This document shows positions 1 to 5,940 of a stretch of 7,167 bases of DNA, one piece after another. The translations under genes and the position numbers were made by a program. Location of the stretch: the NCBI GenBank assembly GCA_019247135.1, contig JAFAPL010000514.1:1-7167 (forward strand), in the 5' to 3' direction. Origin of the DNA: Chloroflexota bacterium (GTDB taxonomy: Bacteria; Chloroflexota; UBA6077; CF-72). The first letter of the stretch is position 1. Every line of letters starts with the position of its first letter. The notes beneath the pieces are model-generated. The model searched no databases. It worked only from the letters and a program-made list of their open reading frames with translations, and had not been told where the DNA came from.

Positions 1-566
1 GTCGGATACAGGTTCAACGTGGTCGGGTCGGTCACGACCCCGCGCACCGCGTCGAATTCTTCTTTCATGGTTGGCGGCGCCATCGTCAAGTAGGGCGACG
101 GTGGGTCGCTCGGGGCGAGCACGTCGGTCGAGACGTAGGCTGTGTCGTGCGTGCGTGGGTTGGCGATATACGCGAAGTTGCCGCTATAGCCGAGCACCTG
201 GACGAGCGTTTGGGCTGGGGCGGAGGAAAGCACGTCCGTCTGGTCGCTGGGGCCGGCGTACAGGCTGGCATCGCCGAGCGTGATGGCCCAGGTCGGTTGC
301 GGCTGCTGCTGGGCCTGCGGCGATGCTTGCGGCTGCGGCGATTGTTGCGCCTGTGCCTGCGGCGTCGCCTGGGTTTGCGGCGTCGCCTGGGTTTGCGGCG
401 TCGCCTGGGTTGGCTGTGTAGCCTGCGCCTGCCGTGTTGACACGGGCGTGGGCTGCGGCGTCGGCGTGGCCGGGTGCCCTGGTGCCGCCATTGCCGCGCT
501 CGGCCCAACGGCCAGCAACACGATGATCAACGAACCAGCAACCAATCGAGCGAGGCACCGAACCAT
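1..566 (-). CDS. Secreted SH3b-like domain protein with Gln/Pro/Thr-rich linker (3' end outside window)
   Basis: Translation from the ATG at 566 stays open to the window edge, giving 188 residues with the C-terminus missing. Residues 1-28 look like a signal peptide: Arg3 and Arg7, a hydrophobic core with LIIVLLAVG, and small residues around AAMAA for cleavage. Residues 29-92 are a Pro/Thr/Gln/Ala linker with a six-residue tandem repeat (ATPQTQ). Residues about 100-150 resemble a bacterial SH3 domain: LYAGPS near the start, a central VQVLGYSGNFAYI and a closing AYVSTDVL. SH3b domains commonly bind cell-wall material. RGVVTDPTTLNLYP at the edge may open a second copy. The product is probably exported and wall-associated. 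The missing part could carry a catalytic domain such as an L,D-transpeptidase or amidase, but none is visible. A GGAGGA ribosome site supports the start. The gene is divergent from the transglycosylase gene. Confidence 0.8.
   Translation of the reverse strand, partial: MVRCLARLVAGSLIIVLLAVGPSAAMAAPGHPATPTPQPTPVSTRQAQATQPTQATPQTQATPQTQATPQAQAQQSPQPQASPQAQQQPQPTWAITLGDASLYAGPSDQTDVLSSAPAQTLVQVLGYSGNFAYIANPRTHDTAYVSTDVLAPSDPPSPYLTMAPPTMKEEFDAVRGVVTDPTTLNLYP
361..414. repeat. 18-bp tandem repeat, three copies, coding for the linker
   Basis: Three consecutive 18-base units (361-378, 379-396, 397-414) read GGCGTCGCCTGGGTTTGC on the plus strand. The first two are identical and the third differs at one base. 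On the coding (minus) strand the unit is in frame and gives the six-residue repeat ATPQTQ in the linker of the SH3b protein. The near-identity at DNA level points to recent slippage or unequal exchange, so copy number may differ between strains. Confidence 0.9.
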
Positions 567-570
567 GCCG

Positions 571-576
571 TCCTCC
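571..576 (-). promoter_or_regulatory. Ribosome binding site of the SH3b protein gene
   Basis: The minus strand reads GGAGGA, then CGGC, then the ATG at 566. This is a near-consensus Shine-Dalgarno at slightly short spacing, and it decides the start of the gene that runs off the left edge. I saw no convincing -35/-10 pair for either divergent gene between 567 and 703. Confidence 0.75.
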
Positions 577-703
577 GTGGAGTCGCCTGAGCGTCTGTGC
601 GCCATCTTACGTATCACAACGGGCCGATTGTGCCGATATTGCGCTGGGCCGGCGGACGGCGGAGGGTGTACCAAACGGCTAGCCTGAACCTATCCTGCGC
701 AGA

Positions 704-2437
704 TTGTTGCTCGCGCTCGGAGTGCTGACTACGGCTGCTCTGCCGTCGGTCGCGCGTGCCGCGCCGAGCCCCACCCCGACGGCCACGATCCACGTGGTGC
801 CGACCGCCACCGCCACGGCGGTTCCGACCCCGCTCAAGATGCCGACGGCGACTGTCGTCTCGGTACCTGACCCCACCCCTGTCGCCCCAACGCCCGACCC
901 CACGGCCGTTCTGCCGATACCGGACCCCGCCGCCGTTCCAACGTCGCAGATAACTCCCGCGCCGGCGCCGCAAGCCAATGCATCCGTCGCCAGGCCGAGC
1001 CCCGGCGTCGGGGCAACGCTCCTGCCGTCCGTGGGTCCGAGCAGTGTGCCAAGTGCCGGGCCAACCGAAGCCACGCTCCCCACCAGCACGGCCGAGCCAG
1101 CGCCAACCGACGACACCCAAAGCGCCGAAGAGCCCGCCCAGGATTGGCACGCGTTTGTGCCAACCGACACCGCCGACCACCTCGCCACCATGGACCGAGC
1201 CGCGCGGGGCTCGGGCTGCGGCGTGCCCTGGCAGCTCCTGGCCGCCATCGCGCGGGTGGAATCGGACTTCGGCCGCAACATGGCAACGTCCTCCGCTGGC
1301 GCAATCGGCTACGGACAATTCCTGCCATCCAGTTGGCAGACATTCGGCAACGAGGGCAACGCCTACGACTATCGAGACGCACTGCCCGCCATCGCGAGCT
1401 ACCTGTGCCAGTCCGGGCTTTCTCGCGACCCACGGGCCGCGTTGTTCGCCTACAACCACGCCGACTGGTACGTGGACCTCGTGCTCGCGCTGGCCGTGCG
1501 CTATGACCGTATGGCGCCCGGCGGCCCCACGCCCGAAGTTCTCGATACCGGTCCAACCAACGACGCGGGCACGCCGTTGCATTACGCGCCGGTGCGCGAC
1601 ATCGCGCTTCAGCTGCGCCCACGCAGCGTGCCAGACAAAGTCATGTGGCTCGGCGTGCCGTGGCGAGGTCGCGCGCCGGGGACGCCGATCCAGGACGCCG
1701 CCTTGCACACCACGAGCCTGAGCATGCTGCAGGCGGCCTTCGGTCTGAAGGGCGACCCGCCCGCGGCCGACGGCGACGAAGGCCTGATTGGCTTCACCAA
1801 TCGCGGCTGGTTCGCCGGGCTTCTGCCACTCGATCTGTACGACTCACTCAGCCGCCAGCGCGGCTGGTCGATTTTCGATGTGCGCAAACACCTCGCACAG
1901 GGGGAGCCGGTGGTTGCGCTGGTCCGCGGTCAGGCACTGCCTGGGCACTCCGGCTCAGATCCTGACCTGGATGAGCCCGTAGTGCTCGTCGGTGAAACAC
2001 CCGACGGGCTGGTCTACAACGATCCGTCGTTTTCGAGCAGCCTGGGCTACGGGCTCGTGCTCAGCGATCACGACTTTGAAGTGGCCTGGCAGGCGGCGTC
2101 GGTGCCGCATCAGGCCGTTGCGTTCACGCGTGCGCCGCGGCCACTGGCGCGCGAGGCGCACATCCGCGAGGCCGACCCGGGCGAAGCGATCCCGCGCATG
2201 ACCGCCACGCCAACAGCCACGCCCGCACGGCCCACCGCAACTCCAGTCCCGCCGACGCCCACCGCCCTGGTCGTGCCCACGGCCGAGCCGACATCCGCGC
2301 CCGAGCCTGTGGCGGCCCCTGTGAATGCCATATCGCCCTCGTCACCGCCACCGCCGATCGCTCCGGTAGCGCCGGTCGCCGGCACCATCGCCGCGCTGGC
2401 GCTGGGCGGTGCGCTGTTCCTCAAGTGGCGACGCTAG
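704..2437 (+). CDS. Membrane-anchored lytic transglycosylase-like (SLT/GH23) protein with degenerate C39-like domain
   Basis: About 577 residues. The N-terminus is a signal peptide ending near SVARA; residues 24-150 are a Pro/Thr/Ala linker. Residues about 163-268 form an SLT (GH23-type) domain: RVESDFG with Glu186 as the likely catalytic acid, SSAGAIGYGQFLPSSW (196-211), AIASYL and ALFAYNHADWYV (246-257). Such enzymes cleave the MurNAc-GlcNAc bond of peptidoglycan. Residues about 313-462 resemble a C39-type peptidase fold (TTSLSML, GEPVVALV, PVVLVG, VYNDPSF), but the usual Cys position near 334 is Leu and the usual His position near 424 is Asp/Glu, so it is probably not a protease. A second Pro/Thr linker follows, then a helix (PVAGTIAALALGGALFL) and a basic KWRR end, implying a C-terminal membrane anchor. 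No LPXTG motif is present. The start is unsure: 704 and 707 are TTG. CTG at 695 would add two Arg and make a better signal peptide. No good ribosome site is seen. Confidence 0.85.
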   Translation: MLLALGVLTTAALPSVARAAPSPTPTATIHVVPTATATAVPTPLKMPTATVVSVPDPTPVAPTPDPTAVLPIPDPAAVPTSQITPAPAPQANASVARPSPGVGATLLPSVGPSSVPSAGPTEATLPTSTAEPAPTDDTQSAEEPAQDWHAFVPTDTADHLATMDRAARGSGCGVPWQLLAAIARVESDFGRNMATSSAGAIGYGQFLPSSWQTFGNEGNAYDYRDALPAIASYLCQSGLSRDPRAALFAYNHADWYVDLVLALAVRYDRMAPGGPTPEVLDTGPTNDAGTPLHYAPVRDIALQLRPRSVPDKVMWLGVPWRGRAPGTPIQDAALHTTSLSMLQAAFGLKGDPPAADGDEGLIGFTNRGWFAGLLPLDLYDSLSRQRGWSIFDVRKHLAQGEPVVALVRGQALPGHSGSDPDLDEPVVLVGETPDGLVYNDPSFSSSLGYGLVLSDHDFEVAWQAASVPHQAVAFTRAPRPLAREAHIREADPGEAIPRMTATPTATPARPTATPVPPTPTALVVPTAEPTSAPEPVAAPVNAISPSSPPPPIAPVAPVAGTIAALALGGALFLKWRR

Positions 2438-3564
2438 ACGCGTTCGGCCGCTTTATTGCGCAGCAGCACGACCGCGAACACCAGGCCGACGAACCCGAGC
2501 ACTCGGCCGGCCATGCTCGCGCCACCAGCCTGCGCACGCGGTTGATGTGCGCGACCGCCCTGTGGCGTGCCGCCCGGCTCATGCTGGCCCGTCTGAGGGT
2601 TCATCTGTGGCGCACCGAACAGCGGCTTGATGCGCTGCACCCCCTCGGGCGCGCGTCCAGTGGATTCCGCGGCCAGCTCCCCCGGCTGTTCCTGGTATGC
2701 CGCCTTGCCGTGCTCAGCCCGCTCGGTCGCTTCGGCGAGGGCCAGCGCGCGAGCCGGCTGCTGCAGAAAGGCATTCAGCTCAGCCCCGAGCACGAACACG
2801 AACCCGAGTAGCCAGAGAAAAAACGTGAATACGAGGAATACGCCAAATACCGCGTACGCCTGGTTCGGCGGGAAGAAGCGCGCGTAGAGCGGGAACAGGC
2901 CGAGCAGCACAAAGAACAGCACGGTCGAAAGCAACGTGCCTGGCAGGACGTTGCGCCAGGTCTGCCGCGCGTTCGGCAGGATCTTGTACAGCAGCAAGAA
3001 CAGCACGAAGGCGCTGACAATCGACAACGACCAACTCATGACCCGACCCACTACAGGATTTGTCCCGAGTCCGAGGGGCACGCTGCCCAGCAGGCTGCCA
3101 ATACCGAGCGCCAGAGTCGAGACGACCAGCAGCGCCGTGATGATGACCAGCATCACGAGCGAAACCAGGCGCTGCACGACCACGTTGCGGCTCTCCACGT
3201 GATACGCCTGGTCGAACACACCGGCCATATTCGCGAAGAAGCTGGAGCCGTTGAACAACAACAACACGAGGCCAACGCCGAAGGCTGTCCCGGAGGACCG
3301 GCGCACGCCGTCGAGTGCCTGGCCTAGCGGCCCGGATTGCTCCGAAGGAACGACGGCCAGGACGAAGTTGTAGACCTGATCCAGCCGTTGCGGGTCGCGC
3401 AGGATGAGACCAGCGATGGCAAGCATTCCCAGGAGCAACGGCAGCACGGTGGTGAGCGTGCCCCAGGCAAGCAGCGCGGCGAGATTGGGCGTCTGGTCGT
3501 CGAGCAGCTTCTTGACGAACATGCCCACGCCCGAGCGCTGGAAGGCCTCGAGCTTCTGCTTCAT
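2434..3564 (-). CDS. YihY/BrkB-family inner membrane protein with C-terminal extension
   Basis: 376 residues from the ATG at 3564. The pattern fits the YihY/BrkB (formerly misnamed ribonuclease BN) family of six-helix membrane proteins, whose biochemical role is unsettled. A short amphipathic N-terminus (KLEAFQRSGVGMFVKKLLDD) is followed by NLAALLAWGTLTTVLPLLLG (about 27-46), FGVGLVLLLFNGSSFFANMAGVF, a long helix around 132-160, a helix at about 178-195 leading into YKILPNARQTWRNVLPG, and helices near 212-226 and 238-262. Residues about 264-350 are a polar, Gln/Gly/Pro-rich tail, then an extra hydrophobic segment VLGFVGLVFAVVLL ends the protein. That seventh segment is unusual for the family. 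Its stop shares CTAG with the stop of the convergent transglycosylase gene. Reading upstream to 3642 is possible but the added residues are Cys/Arg-rich and overlap the divergent ligase, so 3564 is preferred. The ribosome site is weak. Confidence 0.88.
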   Translation of the reverse strand: MKQKLEAFQRSGVGMFVKKLLDDQTPNLAALLAWGTLTTVLPLLLGMLAIAGLILRDPQRLDQVYNFVLAVVPSEQSGPLGQALDGVRRSSGTAFGVGLVLLLFNGSSFFANMAGVFDQAYHVESRNVVVQRLVSLVMLVIITALLVVSTLALGIGSLLGSVPLGLGTNPVVGRVMSWSLSIVSAFVLFLLLYKILPNARQTWRNVLPGTLLSTVLFFVLLGLFPLYARFFPPNQAYAVFGVFLVFTFFLWLLGFVFVLGAELNAFLQQPARALALAEATERAEHGKAAYQEQPGELAAESTGRAPEGVQRIKPLFGAPQMNPQTGQHEPGGTPQGGRAHQPRAQAGGASMAGRVLGFVGLVFAVVLLRNKAAERV

Positions 3565-3588
3565 GCGTCCACACTCGAAGCAGGAGCT

Positions 3589-3645
3589 ATGCCATCGGCG
3601 TACTCTCAGTGGCGTGTCGCGCGGGTTTTTCGACGAATCCACTGA
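3589..3645 (+). other. Possible 18-codon leader ORF (or frameshifted true start) of the ligase gene
   Basis: A short frame, MPSAYSQWRVARVFRRIH, starts with ATG at 3589 just behind AGGAG (3582-3586, only two bases away, so the spacing is short) and stops with TGA at 3643-3645. It overlaps the first ten codons of the ligase in another frame. Two readings are possible. It may be a leader peptide coupled to the ligase. Alternatively, an extra base in the TTTTT run at 3626-3630 may have split the true N-terminus: removing one T joins this frame to the ligase. I cannot separate these from the sequence alone. Confidence 0.35.
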
Positions 3646-3647
3646 GA
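3604..3647 (+). promoter_or_regulatory. 9-bp inverted repeat / RNA hairpin bracketing the ligase GTG start
   Basis: TCTCAGTGG (3604-3612) and CCACTGAGA (3639-3647) are perfect inverted repeats with a 26-base spacer. An inner GTCG (3616-3619) can pair with CGAC (3631-3634), so the transcript could fold into a two-step stem. The putative GTG start at 3614 lies inside the fold and the TGA of the 18-codon ORF lies in its right arm. It could be an RNA switch for initiation or a dyad operator. Function is inferred; the repeat itself is seen directly. Confidence 0.45.
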
Positions 3648-4897
3648 CTTGCGCGCCGGACGCCCTGCGGGCGCTGCAGTTGCTGCGCTTACAGGAGATG
3701 CTCGAGGAGATCCTGCCGCGGAATAGCTTCTACGCGCGCAAGCTGGGCAACAAGGCCCAGGTCGAGAACTGGGAACAGTTCCGAGCGCTGCCGTTCACGA
3801 CGAAGTACGACATCGCCAACGATCAGGCGGAGCACCCGCCGTACGGCACCAATCTGACGTATCCACTGGATCGGTACGTCAAGCTGCATCAGACATCGGG
3901 GACCACAGGCAAGGCGCCGCTTCGCGTTCTCGACACCGAAGCCTCATGGGATTGGTGGGCCCGCTGTTGGGGCTACGTGTACCGAGGTGCGGGCGTCTCG
4001 GTCGGCGACCGCGTGTTCTTCGCGTTTTCATTTGGCCCGTTCATCGGCTTCTGGGCCGCCTACGAAGGCGCACGCACAGTCGGGGCAATGGCTATCCCCG
4101 GCGGCGGCATGCAGACGGATCAGCGCCTGCGGACCATGCTCGAAACGGACGTGACCGTCCTGTGCTGCACACCCACGTACGCACTCCGGATGGCCGAAAC
4201 GGCTGATGCTCTTGGCATCGACCTGCGCCAGTCGAGCGTCAAGTCGACCGTACATGCGGGTGAGCCCGGCGCGAGCATCCCCGCCGTTCGATCGCGCATC
4301 GAGCAAGCTTTCGGCGCCGAATGCCACGACCACACCGGCATGAGCGAGCTGGGCGCCAGCGGGTTCACCTGCCAGCTACGCCAGGGACCTCACCTGATCG
4401 AATCGGAGTTCATCTTCGAGGTGATCGAGCCTGCTTCCGGACAGGTGCTCCCGCCGGGGCAGGAAGGCGAGCTGGTTGCGACCAACCTCGGCCGCCACGG
4501 CATGCCTCTGATTCGGTATCGCACCGGCGACCTGGTGCGGCTCGATCCGTCGGCATGCGCATGCGGCCGCACGTTCGCACGTCTGGATGGTGGGATTCTC
4601 GGGCGTGTCGACGACATGCTGGTGGTGCGGGGGGTGAACGTGTTTCCGTCGGCGATCGAAGGTGTGTTGCGTGAATTCGCAGAGGTGAGCGAGTTCCGTA
4701 TCGAGGTGTACTCGCAGCGCTCGATGGCGGAGCTGCGAGTTCTCGTCGATCCGCGCCCGGGCGCACACGTTGGCCTGGCCGAGCGCATGTCGCAGCGGTT
4801 GCACGAACGGCTCCTGCTGCGCGTGCCCTGCGAGCTGGTCGAGTCGGGCAGCCTGCCACGGTTCGAGCTCAAGGCGCGCCGCGTGGTCCGCCACTAA
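3614..4897 (+). CDS. PaaK-type AMP-forming acyl/aryl-CoA ligase
   Basis: 427 residues from the GTG at 3614, close to the usual length of phenylacetate-CoA ligase (PaaK) relatives. These activate a carboxylic acid with ATP to an acyl-adenylate and transfer it to CoA in the cytoplasm. Visible motifs in order: the family-type N-terminus (FFDESTET, DALRALQLLRLQ), the phosphate loop TSGTTGK (94-100), HTGMSELG (240-247), YRTGD (302-306) with the ribose-binding Asp306, CACGRT (315-320), the hinge region GILGRVDDMLVVRGVNVFP (327-345) and the C-terminal LPRFELKARRV with the likely catalytic Lys420. All core adenylation residues look intact, so it should be active. The substrate cannot be told: phenylacetate is only one possibility, and no phenylacetate degradation genes are nearby. 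An ATG at 3563 in the same frame would overlap the yihY start and has no ribosome site; GTG 3614 gives the best family N-terminus but also has a poor site. Confidence 0.85.
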   Translation: MSRGFFDESTETCAPDALRALQLLRLQEMLEEILPRNSFYARKLGNKAQVENWEQFRALPFTTKYDIANDQAEHPPYGTNLTYPLDRYVKLHQTSGTTGKAPLRVLDTEASWDWWARCWGYVYRGAGVSVGDRVFFAFSFGPFIGFWAAYEGARTVGAMAIPGGGMQTDQRLRTMLETDVTVLCCTPTYALRMAETADALGIDLRQSSVKSTVHAGEPGASIPAVRSRIEQAFGAECHDHTGMSELGASGFTCQLRQGPHLIESEFIFEVIEPASGQVLPPGQEGELVATNLGRHGMPLIRYRTGDLVRLDPSACACGRTFARLDGGILGRVDDMLVVRGVNVFPSAIEGVLREFAEVSEFRIEVYSQRSMAELRVLVDPRPGAHVGLAERMSQRLHERLLLRVPCELVESGSLPRFELKARRVVRH

Positions 4898-5073
4898 GTA
4901 CGTTCAAACCGAAATATGTGCAGGCTTGCACGTGTGTCGCCGATCCGGGCGTGCCTATGCTGTCAGTAACCGGTGCTCGCGTCGCTGCACGCGCCTTCCC
5001 ACACACCACACATGCAGCTGCCACGAGCGCATACCCGTCATGTTGCTCGGGGCTGCGAGTACCGGTTGTGAAC

Positions 5074-5114
5074 AAGCCGCGCCGGGACAGGGGCCTTTTC
5101 CCGGCGCGGCTTTT
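5074..5114 (+). terminator. Strong intrinsic terminator-like hairpin, possibly bidirectional
   Basis: AAGCCGCGCCGGGA (5074-5087) pairs perfectly with TCCCGGCGCGGCTT (5099-5112), a 14-bp stem with an 11-base loop, followed by a short TTTT (5111-5114). On the plus strand it would end transcripts from the ligase, 177 bases after its stop. On the minus strand the tail is TTGTT, weaker but usable for the kinase gene that ends at 5218. The short T run limits certainty. Confidence 0.7.
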
Positions 5115-5133
5115 CACGCACGCTTCGCAGTTT

Positions 5134-5188
5134 CCACCCACTCCCCCCGGCCCCCTCTCCCTCTCGAGGGAGAGGGGGTGTGGGGTGG
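5134..5188. repeat. Palindromic GC-rich intergenic repeat
   Basis: The core is a perfect 12-bp inverted repeat, CCCCCTCTCCCT (5151-5162) and AGGGAGAGGGGG (5167-5178), with a CTCG loop. Flanks extend the symmetry imperfectly: CCACCCAC on the left against GTGTGGGGTGG on the right. Similar C-tract palindromes are dispersed between genes in many high-GC bacteria. A related sequence begins at 7146, on the other side of the DUF362-kinase operon. The purine-rich strand carries several G runs. Confidence 0.8.
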
Positions 5189-5217
5189 TTCCGGTGAGCG
5201 GGACTTCGGCCGCACCG

Positions 5218-5940
5218 TCAGGACTGCGCCGCCGCCAGGGGTACCTCGAGCTCGAAGACGTCGCGCTCGATGCGACGCACTTCGCCGCCGTGCTCGCGGG
5301 CGATACCTCGCGCGGTGAAGAGCCCCAGGCCCGAGCCTGACTGCCCCGCGTCGGCCGCGCTGCGGCCGCGAAAGAACTGCTCGAACAGGTGCTGCTGCTC
5401 GTCGACGTCCGGGCCCGGGCCGAACCCACACACGCGCAGCTGGACGCGACCACCAGCGTGCACTGCGCTGACCTGCACCGGTGACGCCGCATCGCCATAC
5501 AGGAACGCGTTCGCGAGCAGCGCGCGTATGGCCCGAATCATACGTGCGCGATCCCAGGTGCCAACCAGCCCGTCCTCGATCGAGAGCTCCACCGTACGCT
5601 GAATGTGGTCGCCGATCAGCGCGCGGGCGCGCACCTCTGCCGCGACGACCAGCTCGCGCAGCTCAACTTTCTCGGTGCGCAGCTTGAGCGCCCCCGCGCT
5701 GATCCGCGCCGCGTCCACGAACGACTCGAGCATCTCGGTCAGCCGATCGCTCTGCTCGACAATCGCCGCGAGTCGACCCTGCGCCGCGTCCAGATCGCCC
5801 CGGCGAAGCTGGCGCTGCGCCATCTGGGCTGAGGCCTTGACTACCGCGATCGGGTTACGCAGGTCATGGGCAGCCACGGCCATGAACTGCTCGGTTTCGG
5901 CGGCGCCCGGCGGGCGCGAGTGATCGGTGTCGTGGCTCAA
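5218..5940 (-). CDS. Short sensor histidine kinase without visible sensor domain; degenerate G1 box
   Basis: 240 residues from the TTG at 5940. The H-box comes almost at once: FMAVAAHDLRNPIAVVKASAQM, with His25 as the likely phosphoacceptor. A dimerisation helix follows (SDRLTEMLESFVDAARI, 64-80). The ATPase part has an N-box-like IRALLANAFLYG with Asn144, an F-box region LFEQFFRG (185-192) and an intact G2 box SGSGLGLFTARGIAREHGG (201-219). The G1 box, normally DxGxG, reads GFGPG (172-176): the adenine-contacting Asp is Gly172. ATP binding may therefore be weak or altered. There is no transmembrane helix, PAS, GAF or receiver domain, so the protein is cytoplasmic and any signal must come through a partner. 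Its TTG start overlaps the TGA stop of the DUF362 gene (TTGA), implying translational coupling. No response regulator gene is in the window. A longer frame to 6030 lies inside the DUF362 gene and is rejected. Confidence 0.82.
   Translation of the reverse strand: MSHDTDHSRPPGAAETEQFMAVAAHDLRNPIAVVKASAQMAQRQLRRGDLDAAQGRLAAIVEQSDRLTEMLESFVDAARISAGALKLRTEKVELRELVVAAEVRARALIGDHIQRTVELSIEDGLVGTWDRARMIRAIRALLANAFLYGDAASPVQVSAVHAGGRVQLRVCGFGPGPDVDEQQHLFEQFFRGRSAADAGQSGSGLGLFTARGIAREHGGEVRRIERDVFELEVPLAAAQS

Larger units (their letters stand above)
4898..5217. other. 320-base intergenic region between convergent ligase and kinase genes
   Basis: No credible gene is seen. Open frames crossing it are compositionally odd and lack family motifs. 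Just after the ligase stop is a small stem, ATGTGCA (4916-4922) with TGCACGT (4927-4933), loop GGCT and one G-T pair, without a T run. The stretch 4934-5073 shows no tRNA fold or coding signal. It is followed by a strong terminator-like hairpin and a palindromic repeat, listed separately. Confidence 0.7.

Noticed and set aside
184..558. Two minus-strand frames near the left edge (86-508 and 184-558)
   Set aside because: Out of frame with the gene that starts at 566; that frame gives a signal peptide, regular repeat and SH3b-like domain, while these give Arg/Pro- or Ala-rich shadows.
614..1708. 364-codon open frame on the minus strand across the transglycosylase gene
   Set aside because: Gly/Arg/Val-rich shadow of the real plus-strand gene, without a recognisable domain or ribosome site.
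3565..3642. Upstream extension of the yihY-family gene with a CFECGR segment resembling half a metal site
   Set aside because: It overlaps the divergent ligase start, family members begin near the KLEAF helix, and a single CxxC-like piece is not evidence of a zinc site.
4376..4894. Three overlapping minus-strand frames inside the ligase gene
   Set aside because: Arg/Pro/His-rich shadows opposite a gene with intact adenylation motifs.
4920..5073. Possible tRNA or small RNA before the terminator-like hairpin
   Set aside because: No cloverleaf or T-arm-like GTTCRA motif was found; with no clear promoter an RNA gene cannot be supported.
5151..5178. Reading the palindrome as a second terminator
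   Set aside because: The stem has no T run on either side, and a related sequence near 7146 lies upstream of a gene, fitting a dispersed repeat better.
4918..5340. Plus-strand frames crossing the 4898-5217 gap into the kinase gene
   Set aside because: They run through the terminator stem and the palindromic repeat and have no ribosome site or domain.
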